Assembly (NCBI RefSeq): GCF_027533625.1
Contig: NZ_JAQAGZ010000014.1
Location: forward strand, 62,001-126,000
Direction of reading: 5' to 3'
DNA from: Paenibacillus gyeongsangnamensis
GTDB taxonomy: Bacteria > Bacillota > Bacilli > Paenibacillales > NBRC-103111
DNA: 64,000 nucleotides
In this document: positions 9,158 through 17,246 of the stretch, piece after piece
Numbering within the stretch: position 1 is the first letter of the stretch
Layout: each line of letters opens with the position of its first letter
The notes under the pieces: model-generated
The model's input: the letters and a program-made list of their open reading frames with translations, nothing else
Database searches by the model: none
What the model was told of the DNA's origin: nothing
Program-made: the position numbers and the translations under genes

Positions 9158-11044
9158 ATGAAAACGCTGCTGTATTCACTTGAGCTCCCAAGCGGCTGTG
9201 CATGGCACGTGACTCTGGACATTCGTGCTGACCGGGACCATTGGGTTCGGCAGTACGGGGAAGGGGCCAGAATGCGTGTAATGGAGCCGTCTTTGTCATT
9301 TGGACAAGCGATGCTGCTTCGGGAGGCGCTTCAGAGTGCAAGGCCAGGCAAGGATAACCCGATTGAAGCGATGAGAAAGACAGGGAGAATGCTGGGACTG
9401 TCCGAGGAACGAATGAACCTATGGAAATGGCGGGCCCCGATACCGGGTAAAGGAGAAGCGCTGCGGGAACCGGTACTGCCGGAGATGGAGGTAAGGAAGG
9501 GACTAGAGCTGCTAGCGGCGAAGCTTCAGGGACGATTCTTGTTCATGGAGGAGCTGACCGGCTTGCTGGAACAAGAGGGAGCGGGCCTGCCCGTCGAATC
9601 GAAATTGTATCTGCTGCAGAGAGCATGGTTGGAGCAACGGGTCGAGCTTGTTGCCGGTGTTACGCTTAAGCCAGAGAAGCGCTCGTGGTTCTCAAGGTTT
9701 ACCCGTGGCGGGTCGAAGGAGGCCCAATGTATGCGATGCGGTAACAGTGATCCCGGTCAGCTCCGCTGGACGAATTGTCCAAGCTGTGGCGGGCCCTGCC
9801 CTTATTGCGAAGACTGCGTTACGATGGGTCGGTCACGGTTTTGTACTCCATTGGTTTATGTTCCTGCCGGTCCGGGCGTCGGAGGGCTTGAGACGGCGGA
9901 GAGACGGTTGGACACGGTGAAATATACGTCGTCTTGGGGGTTAAGCGAGCTGCAGACGGAAGCGGCGGCAGAAGCATTGAAATTTTTGAAAGCAAATGAA
10001 TTCCATTCGAGGAAGGAATCGTACAAAACGACTGATAAGCCTCGTTTCCTGATCTGGGCGGTAACGGGGGCGGGCAAGACGGAAATGATCTTTCCTTTAG
10101 TACGCTACACACTTGACCAAGGAGGGCGTGCAGCCATTGCTACGCCTCGAAGAGACGTCGTGCTGGAGCTGAAGCCGCGCATAGAACGGGCTTTTCCGGA
10201 TGTGAAGGTGGTGACGCTGTACGGCGGCAGCGAGCAGCGCTGGGAGCGCGGAGAAATCACGATCGCAACGACGCATCAGCTGATGCGCTTCCGGGAAGCG
10301 TTCGATCTGGTCATCGTGGATGAGATCGATGCGTTTCCTTATCATAATAATCCTCTGCTGCAGTATGCCGTGAACCATACCAGCAAGCCGGCCGGAGCTT
10401 ATATCCTTCTCTCGGCTACGCCGCCGGAGGCGCTCCAACGCGAAGCCCGAAGCGGGGGGCTGGCCCATGCCAGAGTACCGGCCCGCTACCATCGTCACCC
10501 GCTGCCCGTTCCCGAGCTGATCTCGTCCATGCCCTTATGGCAAATGGTCACGAGAGGCTTGATTGGGCAGGAGCTGAAGAAAAGGCTGGCTGCCTCGCTG
10601 CAACGGGAAGCTCAGGTCTTCGTGTTCGTACCGAAGATCGCGATGGTGGAGCCGGCTGTACAGCTCTTGCGCAGGGAGTTTCCGGATACGGTTGTGGAAG
10701 GCACCTCTTCCAAGGATGAGCATCGTGCCGGGAGGGTCATGCGTTTCCGGGATAGGGAGATCCGGGTACTCGTGACGACGACGATCCTGGAGCGGGGCGT
10801 AACGATTCCGAAGTCGGATGTGTTCATCTGGGATGCGGATGCCCCCATCTTTGATGCTGCGGCGCTGGTGCAGATGGCCGGAAGGGCGGGACGTTCGGCG
10901 CAGGATCCGAAGGGGCGGGTCGTTTTTGCGGGGAAAGAGAAGAACGATGCGCAAGTGAAGGCAATCCGGCAAATCAAGGAGATGAACCGGATTGCGATGA
11001 AAAAAGGCTATTTGCAAACCCCGGAAGAAGGAGGTTTTCTATGA
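9158..11044 (+). CDS. comFA: Competence protein ComFA, DEAD-family DNA helicase/translocase
   Basis: ComFA is the ATP-driven motor that helps pull transforming single-stranded DNA into the cytoplasm. The 628-residue protein has a poorly conserved N-terminal third and a four-Cys zinc module (CMRCG ... CPSCGGPCPYCEDC, about 190-225). The helicase core has Walker A VTGAGKTEM, the DEID box IVDEIDAFPY, motif III LLSATPPE and motif VI QMAGRAGRS. It is longer than Bacillus ComFA (about 460 residues) because of the N-terminal extension. It overlaps comFC by four bases (ATGA), implying translational coupling. No separate comFB was seen. Confidence 0.95.
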   Translation: MKTLLYSLELPSGCAWHVTLDIRADRDHWVRQYGEGARMRVMEPSLSFGQAMLLREALQSARPGKDNPIEAMRKTGRMLGLSEERMNLWKWRAPIPGKGEALREPVLPEMEVRKGLELLAAKLQGRFLFMEELTGLLEQEGAGLPVESKLYLLQRAWLEQRVELVAGVTLKPEKRSWFSRFTRGGSKEAQCMRCGNSDPGQLRWTNCPSCGGPCPYCEDCVTMGRSRFCTPLVYVPAGPGVGGLETAERRLDTVKYTSSWGLSELQTEAAAEALKFLKANEFHSRKESYKTTDKPRFLIWAVTGAGKTEMIFPLVRYTLDQGGRAAIATPRRDVVLELKPRIERAFPDVKVVTLYGGSEQRWERGEITIATTHQLMRFREAFDLVIVDEIDAFPYHNNPLLQYAVNHTSKPAGAYILLSATPPEALQREARSGGLAHARVPARYHRHPLPVPELISSMPLWQMVTRGLIGQELKKRLAASLQREAQVFVFVPKIAMVEPAVQLLRREFPDTVVEGTSSKDEHRAGRVMRFRDREIRVLVTTTILERGVTIPKSDVFIWDADAPIFDAAALVQMAGRAGRSAQDPKGRVVFAGKEKNDAQVKAIRQIKEMNRIAMKKGYLQTPEEGGFL

Positions 11045-11805
11045 TAAGTCTTCAGCATGGGTTAGACCTGCTTAGACAAGCCATGGATAGGCTGGAACGA
11101 GCGCTTGCTCCGAAGGGCGAGATCTGCTTATGCTGCGGTTCCGAGCATCGCCATAAGGCGCTGCTGCCCTTGTGCCGGCGCTGCTGGGAGGTCATCCCTT
11201 GGATCCTGCAAGTGGACTGTCCCGTATGCGGGCGATACGAATCTTGTCCGGATTGCGGCCGCAGGCAGGAAACCTGGTTTGTCCGGAACCGAAGCGTCGT
11301 TCGTTATGATGAACAAATGAAGGAATGGCTGGCTCAATACAAATATCGCGGGCAGGAGCGTCTTAGGGGGCTATTCGGGCGAATGCTGCTGCATGCATAT
11401 CATTTGCATCGGTCGGCTCAAGGCATTAAGGCGTTGACCGAGATTGTTACCTATGTGCCTCTAAGCGAAGAACGATATATGGAGCGGGGCTTCAACCAGG
11501 CGGAGCAAATGGCCGCCGAGCTGGGCAAGCTGGCAGGACTGCCTGTAATCCCCCTGCTCCGGCGGGCCCGGCATACGGACAAGCAGAGCTTTAAAGCGCG
11601 GGCTGAGCGGCTGGACGATTTGCGCGGCGCCTTCGTGCTGGATCCGGTGAACGGAGGGAAGCTAAGCGCAGCTGCCGGCAGCCAGCGCCTGTGCGTTTAC
11701 ATCATAGACGACGTATACACAACGGGAAGTACCTTAAACGAATGCGCGAGAACCTTGAGAGGAGCAGGAGATATCGAGGTGTACGGGCTGAGCTGGGCTC
11801 GCTAA
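11041..11805 (+). CDS. comFC: ComFC, phosphoribosyltransferase-like competence protein
   Basis: This 254-residue protein has an N-terminal zinc-ribbon-like Cys set (CLCCGSE, CRRCW, CPVCG, CPDCG) and a C-terminal PRTase fold with the PRPP loop VYIIDDVYTTGSTLNE. ComFC/GntX family members work with ComFA in handling incoming single-stranded DNA. The ATG lies within ATGA, overlapping the comFA stop. The sequence FNQAEQMA and the KSFKARAERL-like stretch (here KQSFKARAERL) are family features. The transcript probably ends or is relayed in the 114-base gap before yvyF, where a sigma-D-type promoter begins. Confidence 0.94.
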   Translation: MISLQHGLDLLRQAMDRLERALAPKGEICLCCGSEHRHKALLPLCRRCWEVIPWILQVDCPVCGRYESCPDCGRRQETWFVRNRSVVRYDEQMKEWLAQYKYRGQERLRGLFGRMLLHAYHLHRSAQGIKALTEIVTYVPLSEERYMERGFNQAEQMAAELGKLAGLPVIPLLRRARHTDKQSFKARAERLDDLRGAFVLDPVNGGKLSAAAGSQRLCVYIIDDVYTTGSTLNECARTLRGAGDIEVYGLSWAR

Positions 11806-11834
11806 CTTTTGTTAAAACTTGATCAATGAAATAT

Positions 11835-11861
11835 TAACAATAGCCCTGGGGTATCCGATAA
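11835..11861 (+). promoter_or_regulatory. Sigma-D-type promoter of yvyF
   Basis: TAAC (11835-11838), a 15-base spacer and TCCGATAA (11854-11861) match the flagellar sigma-D pattern TAAA-N15-GCCGATAT well in the -10. The element is followed by AAAATGTAG, a sequence echoed after the flgM and hag -10 elements. Confidence 0.65.
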
Positions 11862-11919
11862 AAAATGTAGGACTGCGTTCGCGGAATACTGTCTTATAGT
11901 TAGGAAAGGGGGACCGCTT

Positions 11920-12345
11920 ATGAGTTTAAATGTCGACAACTGTCACCGTTGCGGCAAAGTATATCTTAAGAATCTGCACGGGATGTGCCCGAATTGTATT
12001 AAGGACATCGAAGCTCAGTATGAGAAATGTCTGAATTATTTGCGAGAGAATCGCCAATGCAATATTTATGATCTTAGCGAAGCGACGGGTGTGGAAGTGA
12101 AGCAGATCATCAAGTTTATACGCGAAGGCCGAATTTCCATTAAAAATCACGCCAATATGTCTTATGATTGCGAGATTTGCGGTACGCCCATCAAGGAGCA
12201 TGCCATCTGCGAATCGTGCAGGACGCGATTAATGAAAGACAAAGCGAATATGCAAGAGGATGAGCAGCGACGGAAAGATCAGGCAGAGCAGGAGAACCAT
12301 GTGTCCTTTAAGATCAAGGATCGTTTGCAGAACAGGAATAAATGA
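11920..12345 (+). CDS. yvyF: Flagellar operon protein YvyF
   Basis: A 141-residue protein of the YvyF/TIGR03826 family, always found ahead of flgM in Bacillales. Two zinc-ribbon-like Cys pairs are visible: CHRCG with CPNC near residues 8-30 and CEICG with CESC near 85-102, separated by a helical segment resembling a winged-helix or MerR-like fold (VKQIIKFIREGRIS). The Lys/Glu/Gln-rich tail is probably disordered. The biochemical role is not established; the Cys-HTH-Cys layout suggests nucleic-acid or protein binding. GGAAAGGGGG at 11903-11912 sets the start. Confidence 0.88.
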   Translation: MSLNVDNCHRCGKVYLKNLHGMCPNCIKDIEAQYEKCLNYLRENRQCNIYDLSEATGVEVKQIIKFIREGRISIKNHANMSYDCEICGTPIKEHAICESCRTRLMKDKANMQEDEQRRKDQAEQENHVSFKIKDRLQNRNK

Positions 12346-12364
12346 AGTAAACTCATTTTACATC

Positions 12365-12392
12365 TAAAATTTCAAAGACGGCCCACCGATAA
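12365..12392 (+). promoter_or_regulatory. Sigma-D-type promoter of flgM
   Basis: TAAA (12365-12368) and ACCGATAA (12385-12392) with a 16-base spacer match the sigma-D class. The -10 lies in the left arm of a perfect 9-bp hairpin. Transcription would begin near 12399, in the hairpin loop region, so the same DNA appears to serve as the yvyF terminator and the flgM promoter. Confidence 0.75.
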
Positions 12393-12418
12393 ATGTAGTA
12401 AAGCAAATCGGTGGGTTT
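12382..12418 (+). terminator. Terminator-like hairpin after yvyF, overlapping the flgM promoter
   Basis: CCCACCGAT (12382-12390) pairs perfectly with ATCGGTGGG (12407-12415) around a 16-base loop, followed by a short T-rich stretch (TTTGTT). Transcripts from upstream contain both arms. Transcripts starting at the overlapping sigma-D promoter lack the left arm and so escape the hairpin. Confidence 0.6.
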
Positions 12419-12446
12419 GTTATTGCCGTTTAAAGAGGTGAGTTTT

Positions 12447-12704
12447 ATGAAAATTAATGGAACGAATCGGGTCGGAGCCGTCAACCAATACAAGAAGAAT
12501 CAAGAAGCGCATCAAGCCGCCTCCGCAGGAAAACCAAGCAAGAAGAAAGACCAGGTGGAAATCTCCAGCGAAGCGAAGGAGCTGCTGGAAACGCAGGGCG
12601 CATCGCCGGAGAAGTTGGCCGCACTGAAGGAATCGGTATCTACAGGCACTTACCATATCGATTCGCGTACGCTCGCGGAGAAGATTTTCCCTTTCTTGAA
12701 ATAA
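12447..12704 (+). CDS. flgM: Anti-sigma-D factor FlgM
   Basis: An 85-residue FlgM that holds sigma-D inactive until it is exported through the finished hook-basal body. The disordered Lys/Gln/Ala-rich N-terminal half precedes the sigma-binding helices, with the family motif QVEISSEAKELLE and the C-terminal helix RTLAEKIFPF. The ATG at 12447 follows AAAGAGGTG (12432-12440) and removes an unlikely upstream GTG-initiated extension at 12411 that would lie in the hairpin. It starts the flgM-flgN-flgK-flgL gene group. Confidence 0.95.
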   Translation: MKINGTNRVGAVNQYKKNQEAHQAASAGKPSKKKDQVEISSEAKELLETQGASPEKLAALKESVSTGTYHIDSRTLAEKIFPFLK

Positions 12705-12725
12705 GACGAATGAGGTGTGAATGCC

Positions 12726-13226
12726 ATGTCCTTTGACGCCCTGATGCAGACAATGACTTCTTTGAATGAAATTCACGATACGTTACTGGAGCTGGCGGAG
12801 CAGAAGAAGGACGTGCTCATTCACAATCAGGTGGAGCAGCTGACACAAATCGTGACCCGCGAGAACAAGCTGCTGAAGCAGATCGGCGAGCTGGACAAGG
12901 CCCGGATCGAAGCGATCGGCGCTTTCATGATGGAGAAGGGGTATAAGCCCAATCCCCGCGTGACCGTAAGCGATTTGACGAAGATCATTTTCAATGTCGA
13001 GGATAAGAAAGCGCTCATGGACAAGCAGCGCGAGCTGAAATCCACGATCCAAAAGCTTCGGGAACAGAATCGGCTTAACCAGCAGTTGATCGAGCATTCG
13101 CTCGCATTTATTAATTATTCCTTGGATTTGATCGTCGGGCCTCCGGAGGATGAAGTGATTTACCAGAATCCGCAGCAGAGTCCGAATGGACTGAAAAGAT
13201 CAAGCATGTTTGACTCGAGAGCATAA
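12726..13226 (+). CDS. flgN: FlgN-type export chaperone for hook-associated proteins
   Basis: A 166-residue helical protein of the FlgN family, the cytoplasmic chaperone for FlgK and FlgL. The whole chain is heptad-rich, as in FlgN four-helix coils, with a C-terminal tail ending near GLKRSSMFDSRA. The start is ATG at 12726 with GAGGTG at 12712-12717; an in-frame GTG at 12717 overlaps that ribosome site and is rejected. It is followed by its clients flgK and flgL, the order found in Bacillus (where the gene is yvyG). Confidence 0.92.
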   Translation: MSFDALMQTMTSLNEIHDTLLELAEQKKDVLIHNQVEQLTQIVTRENKLLKQIGELDKARIEAIGAFMMEKGYKPNPRVTVSDLTKIIFNVEDKKALMDKQRELKSTIQKLREQNRLNQQLIEHSLAFINYSLDLIVGPPEDEVIYQNPQQSPNGLKRSSMFDSRA

Positions 13227-13258
13227 CCATATATGTAATAAGGAGGGAAATAGCTGTT

Positions 13259-14866
13259 ATGCGTTCTACATTCATGGGTCTTGAAATATCTAAGAGAGCC
13301 TTATTTGCACAGCAAGCTGCTCTAAATACGACTGGACATAACATTGCAAACGCCAACACTCAAGGTTATTCCCGGCAAGTGGTTAACATGGTGGCTGCTA
13401 AGCCCCTTGAGTACCCGGGGATGATGCGAAGCAATGTTCCAGGCCAGATGGGACAAGGGGTGGAGTTCGATCATATTAATAGAATTCGCGAGAAGTTTTT
13501 GGACGATCAATTTCACAACGAAAATAAAAACCTAGGGGATTGGTCGATACGGAAGGATACATTGGACAAGCTGGAAGCAATTATTAATGAGCCTTCCGAT
13601 ACAGGCATTCGTCAAACGATCGAAGGGTTTTGGAATGCCTGGCAAGAGTTAAGCAAGTCCCCTGAGAACACTACGGCACGTGTGCTTGTTAAGGAAAAAG
13701 CACTTGCTATGACGGATGCATTTAATCAAACATCTAAGCAATTACAAGATTTATCCACGGATTTAACGACCAATATTGGGATCAAAGCGACTGAAGCAAA
13801 TACGATCGTCGATCAGATAGCAAAGTTAAATGAGGCTATTTATCGCGTAGAGGGCTTAGGAAACGATGCAAATGATTTGAGAGACCAACGCGACCTTCTG
13901 GTCGATAACTTATCCAAGATCGTAAATATTACCTTTACCGAGGACAGTAACGGGTACAACATCAAGATGGGTAATGTACAATTGGTAAGCGGCAATCAAG
14001 TGGGAACATCCTTGACGACGGCTTCCCTTCAGGCTTCTGCGGCTTCAGGCGATCTGAACAGCGGCGAAGTATACGGAATGATTCAATCCCGCGATAATTA
14101 TGTTGCCAATTATCAATTTCAGTTGGACTCCATGCTGAAAGTATTAGTCACTGGCGATGTCCAGACCACACTGCCACAAGGTATGGTTGTGCCCGATGGA
14201 ACGACTCTGACTGTTGTGAATCCTGACGGTACAACAGCACAGCAAGTCTTTAGCGGGACGATTCAGCAAAGGACGCTAGCTAGTGATTTAAAAGTTACGG
14301 TCAAAGGCTTCAATGGTTTGCACCAACTTGGATACTCCGGCTCCGATCCGTTAAAGTCGGGAGTGCCTTTCTTCACATTAAAGCCAGGTGCGACGGATTT
14401 CACGGCCGGAAGCGTTACGGTCAATCCCGACATCGTTAACGACCCCTCCAATATTTCGTCTTCAGCTAGAAGCTATACGGATACGGACGGGGTAGACAAA
14501 GTAGTTAAGGGCAACAATGACATGGCATTGCTGCTAGCTGGCATTCGAGACAAGAAAGTAAATTTTGATCCGTCTACAACGGGCAAAGCCATACTGAAAG
14601 ACGGAACCTTCGACGAATTTTTCAGATCCATTGTAGGTCAGTTGGGTGTTCAGAGCCAAGAAGCGACACGGCAGGCCACAAACCAGCAAACTTTAGTGGA
14701 CCAGGTGGATTCCAATCGTCAATCGGTTAGCGGAGTCTCGCTTGATGAGGAAATGTCGAATATGATCAAATTTCAGAAGGCTTATGCTGCTGCAGCCCGC
14801 GTTATGACTACTTATGATGAGATGCTCGATAAAATTATCAATAGCATGGGAACGGTTGGCAGGTAA
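13259..14866 (+). CDS. flgK: Flagellar hook-associated protein FlgK (HAP1)
   Basis: FlgK forms the first junction ring between hook and filament. The 535-residue protein has the conserved N-terminal rod/hook motif (GLEISKRALFAQQAALNTTG, then NIANANTQGYSRQ) and the C-terminal coil ending SGVSLDEEMSNMIKFQKAY with AAARVMTTYDEML. The central part (about 180-440) is beta-rich and variable. AAGGAGGG precedes the ATG at 13259. From here to flaG the base composition is clearly lower in GC than the comF and arg regions. Confidence 0.97.
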   Translation: MRSTFMGLEISKRALFAQQAALNTTGHNIANANTQGYSRQVVNMVAAKPLEYPGMMRSNVPGQMGQGVEFDHINRIREKFLDDQFHNENKNLGDWSIRKDTLDKLEAIINEPSDTGIRQTIEGFWNAWQELSKSPENTTARVLVKEKALAMTDAFNQTSKQLQDLSTDLTTNIGIKATEANTIVDQIAKLNEAIYRVEGLGNDANDLRDQRDLLVDNLSKIVNITFTEDSNGYNIKMGNVQLVSGNQVGTSLTTASLQASAASGDLNSGEVYGMIQSRDNYVANYQFQLDSMLKVLVTGDVQTTLPQGMVVPDGTTLTVVNPDGTTAQQVFSGTIQQRTLASDLKVTVKGFNGLHQLGYSGSDPLKSGVPFFTLKPGATDFTAGSVTVNPDIVNDPSNISSSARSYTDTDGVDKVVKGNNDMALLLAGIRDKKVNFDPSTTGKAILKDGTFDEFFRSIVGQLGVQSQEATRQATNQQTLVDQVDSNRQSVSGVSLDEEMSNMIKFQKAYAAAARVMTTYDEMLDKIINSMGTVGR

Positions 14867-14901
14867 GGTTTAATCAATCAGGAACGGGGTGAGCCTGGAT
14901 T

Positions 14902-15798
14902 ATGAATACTCGAGTTACGCAGGGAATGATGAACAATCAATTGCTCCGGAACATTAATGCCAATTTGTCGAGAATCAATAATCATCAGAACCAGCTGTCT
15001 ACCGGCCGGAAAATAAATAAGCCATCGGACGATCCGGTGGGAATTAGTTTCTCGCTGCGATATCGGAGTGAAAACTCGGCGAATGATCAATATATTAGCA
15101 ATGTCGATGCAGCTACTTCATGGCTGGATTACACGGATACAACGTTGAATCAGGCAAATTCAGTAATGCAGCGTGTTCGGGAGCTTGCCGTAAATGCTTC
15201 AAACGGAACTAACCCTCAATCGGCCCTTGACGCAATCAAAAAAGAAGTGGACCAATTGAAGGAGCAGATGGTTACGATCGGGAACAGCCAGTTTAACGGC
15301 AAGTATGTCTTTAATGGACAGCTTACCGATAAACAGCCTTATACTAGCGCTACTGCCGCTACCGACAAAGTTGACCAAGGTCAAATCCAATTTGATATTG
15401 GTGTTGGAGTTCGGGTAGCAGCTAATATTTCCGGGGATAAAATATTCGGTGCCACTGGAGCCAATGACAACATCTTTCGTGTCATGGACGATCTTTCAGC
15501 TGCCTTGGCATCTGGAAATCAACAAGCCATCGGAGCATGTATTGGCAGACTTGACACTCGTAACGATGCTTTTTTGCAAGCAAGAGCGGATGTCGGGGCG
15601 AAACAAAATCGAATTGAGTTAGCTCAATCTCGTCTTAAGGATATCAGCACGAATCTCCAGACGCTTCAATCTAAGGCAGAGGATGCGGATATTCCTGGAG
15701 TGATTACGAATTTAAAAACAGATGAGAATGTGTATAACGCCTCATTATCCGTTGGGTCCAAGATCATTAGCACAAGTCTGGTTGATTTTCTTCGTTAG
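14902..15798 (+). CDS. flgL: Flagellar hook-associated protein FlgL (HAP3)
   Basis: FlgL forms the second junction ring on which the flagellin filament is built. The 298-residue protein has the flagellin-like N-terminal helix (MNTRVTQGMMNNQLLRNIN, then LSTGRKINKPSDDPVG) and a C-terminal coil (RIELAQSRLKDI ... LQTLQSKAEDADI). It follows flgK by 35 bases, and the ribosome site GGGGTGAG lies at 14885-14892. The length is normal for Bacillales. Confidence 0.96.
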   Translation: MNTRVTQGMMNNQLLRNINANLSRINNHQNQLSTGRKINKPSDDPVGISFSLRYRSENSANDQYISNVDAATSWLDYTDTTLNQANSVMQRVRELAVNASNGTNPQSALDAIKKEVDQLKEQMVTIGNSQFNGKYVFNGQLTDKQPYTSATAATDKVDQGQIQFDIGVGVRVAANISGDKIFGATGANDNIFRVMDDLSAALASGNQQAIGACIGRLDTRNDAFLQARADVGAKQNRIELAQSRLKDISTNLQTLQSKAEDADIPGVITNLKTDENVYNASLSVGSKIISTSLVDFLR

Positions 15799-15810
15799 GA
15801 GAAATAAATC

Positions 15811-16377
15811 ATGTCCATTCCCCACATTCAGATCCGCCAGCAATATGGGCAGCTTGGCATTGATGCCGAATTAGGCAAGCTGGATATAAAACAGCCGCAA
15901 GCGACGTTTGAGATCACGACCGAACGCCCAAAGCTTGACATTCATGCGGAACAAGGCGTACTTTATGTCGACTCTAGCAAAGCTTGGGATGCGCTTGGAC
16001 ATGGTCCGGCTTTAGAGACCATGAGCAAGATTTATTCAAGAGCTCATGAGGTAGCAATGCAGGGGATAGCTAGAATTGTTGAAGAAGGCAACCGACTTGC
16101 CGCAATTCACGAGGGCGGCAATGCCATTGCGGAGATCGCAAAAGAGAAAGGCGCTGAATTTTTCGAGTTTGAATTTATGGGTGATGCTTCAGTTAATAAT
16201 GTAGATATGCATTATGTCCCGGGAAAGCTTGATATTCAGGTTCACGAAGGCAAAGTGAATATTAATACGTATCCCAATCCTCCGGAGATCAATTATACCC
16301 GCGGCAAGCTCGATTTTTATATGATGCAATATCCTAAAGTAGAAATCATACCCCCGCAAATTGATGCTAAGGGCTAG
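15811..16377 (+). CDS. DUF6470 (YviE-type) flagellar-operon protein
   Basis: This 188-residue protein belongs to the YviE family found between flgL and fliW in Bacillales. It opens with IPHIQIRQQYGQLGIDAE and contains repeated short beta-like phrases of the pattern xLDI (KLDIKQ, KLDIHAE, KLDIQVHEG, KLDFYMM), suggesting a repeated-strand fold. A central segment around YSRAHEVAMQGIARI is helical. Its function is not known. The gene is 12 bases after flgL and shares its operon. Confidence 0.85.
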   Translation: MSIPHIQIRQQYGQLGIDAELGKLDIKQPQATFEITTERPKLDIHAEQGVLYVDSSKAWDALGHGPALETMSKIYSRAHEVAMQGIARIVEEGNRLAAIHEGGNAIAEIAKEKGAEFFEFEFMGDASVNNVDMHYVPGKLDIQVHEGKVNINTYPNPPEINYTRGKLDFYMMQYPKVEIIPPQIDAKG

Positions 16378-16388
16378 TAAGTCAATAA

Positions 16389-16415
16389 TTAACTTGTAAA
16401 AAATAATACCGATAA
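16389..16415 (+). promoter_or_regulatory. Possible sigma-D-type promoter of fliW
   Basis: TTAA (16389-16392), 15 bases, ACCGATAA (16408-16415). The -10 equals those before flgM and hag, but the -35 is weak. It would give fliW-csrA a separate flagellar-stage transcript that begins just ahead of a perfect hairpin. Confidence 0.4.
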
Positions 16416-16422
16416 TAATATT

Positions 16423-16448
16423 AATGCTATAGCGTTTGCTATAGCATT
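16423..16448 (+). repeat. Perfect 11-bp inverted repeat in the fliW leader
   Basis: AATGCTATAGC (16423-16433), loop GTTT, GCTATAGCATT (16438-16448). No T-run follows, so it is not a normal terminator. It ends nine bases before the fliW ribosome site AGGGGAGG (16457-16464). An RNA-stability, processing or operator role is possible. Confidence 0.8.
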
Positions 16449-16470
16449 ACCTATTTAGGGGAGGATAACA

Positions 16471-16893
16471 ATGGTTCAGCTAATCCATGAGAAAGTGATT
16501 CGGTTTAATGGAAGCATATTAGGCTTCGAGAATTACGATGAATTTCTTGTTACTCTTGTAGAGGATGATAGTCCGTATGCTTATTTGCAAAGTCTGCAGG
16601 ATGAAAATATAGGTTTTTTGGTAGTGACTCCTTTTGTTTTTCATCCTGAGTATACGTTTGAAATTGATGATAAACACAAAACTATACTGGGATTGAAGAC
16701 GTTAGAAGAAGTGGCTGTTTTTACAACGGTAACCATTAGAGAGCCGTATACCCAATCTACCGTAAATTTGTTGGCTCCCTTAGTGATCAATATAACTAAC
16801 GGGCAAGGTCGCCAAATCGTCTTACCCCCGAAATCAAACTATGGAACTAATGAACCCCTCTTTAGAAAAGTCTTTGAAGAAAGCGGTGAGTAA
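16471..16893 (+). CDS. fliW: Flagellar assembly factor FliW
   Basis: FliW binds flagellin and, when free, binds CsrA and relieves CsrA repression of hag. The 140-residue length is normal, with the family motifs GFENYDEFLVTLVEDDSPYA (close to the usual GFE...FxL) and the late NLLAPLVIN followed by GRQIVLP. The ATG at 16471 has AGGGGAGG upstream. The csrA start lies two bases after the stop. All three partners of the FliW-CsrA-Hag switch are adjacent here. Confidence 0.96.
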   Translation: MVQLIHEKVIRFNGSILGFENYDEFLVTLVEDDSPYAYLQSLQDENIGFLVVTPFVFHPEYTFEIDDKHKTILGLKTLEEVAVFTTVTIREPYTQSTVNLLAPLVINITNGQGRQIVLPPKSNYGTNEPLFRKVFEESGE

Positions 16894-16895
16894 TT

Positions 16896-17126
16896 GTGCT
16901 GGTTTTGACAAGAAAAAAAGGACAATCGATCATCATTAACAATAACATTGAGATTGTGATCTCCGCAATTGAAGGAGAGCAAGTCAAAATCGGTATAAAT
17001 GCGCCTCAAGATGTAAACATTTTGCGCAAGGAAGTGTACGATGCGGTTCAACAAAGCAATAAAGAAGCCATCCAACCCAAAATCGATTTAAATACATTGA
17101 AAAAATTGCCGAATCCCGAAAAATAA
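16896..17126 (+). CDS. csrA: Translational regulator CsrA
   Basis: A 76-residue CsrA. The start is GTG at 16896, two bases after the fliW stop, giving the invariant N-terminus MLVLTRKKGQSI, followed by the conserved VKIGINAPQDVNILRKEVY. CsrA dimers bind GGA motifs in RNA hairpins; in Bacillus the chief target is the hag leader. The hag leader that follows here has exactly such sites. The C-terminal extension (about 60-76) is a little longer than in B. subtilis. Confidence 0.97.
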   Translation: MLVLTRKKGQSIIINNNIEIVISAIEGEQVKIGINAPQDVNILRKEVYDAVQQSNKEAIQPKIDLNTLKKLPNPEK

Positions 17127-17150
17127 TAGCGAATATTTTTGGTATAGCTC

Positions 17151-17178
17151 TAAACTGCAGGGTATCTAAAACCGATAA
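17151..17178 (+). promoter_or_regulatory. Sigma-D promoter of hag
   Basis: TAAA (17151-17154), 16 bases and ACCGATAA (17171-17178) form a good sigma-D promoter with the same -10 and following AATGTAGT as the flgM site. It gives hag its own strong transcript with a leader of about 60 bases. Confidence 0.85.
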
Positions 17179-17203
17179 ATGTAGTGTAAGGCCAAAAGCC
17201 TAC

Positions 17204-17240
17204 TCCACAAGGAAGTGGAAATCCAAATTTCAAGGAGGAA
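17204..17240 (+). promoter_or_regulatory. CsrA-binding leader of hag: GGA hairpin plus ribosome site
   Basis: TCCAC (17204-17208), loop AAGGAA and GTGGA (17215-17219) present GGA in the loop, the classical CsrA target. A second GGA-containing site is the ribosome site AAGGAGGAA (17232-17240), seven bases before ATG 17247. Two sites of this kind allow one CsrA dimer to bridge and block translation, as described for B. subtilis hag. Confidence 0.75.
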
Positions 17241-17246
17241 ATACAA

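Noticed and set aside
11809-11840. TTGTTAA/TTAACAA inverted repeat as terminator of comFC
   Set aside because: The loop is 18 bases, the stem is AT-only and no T-run follows; it overlaps the sigma-D -35 region.
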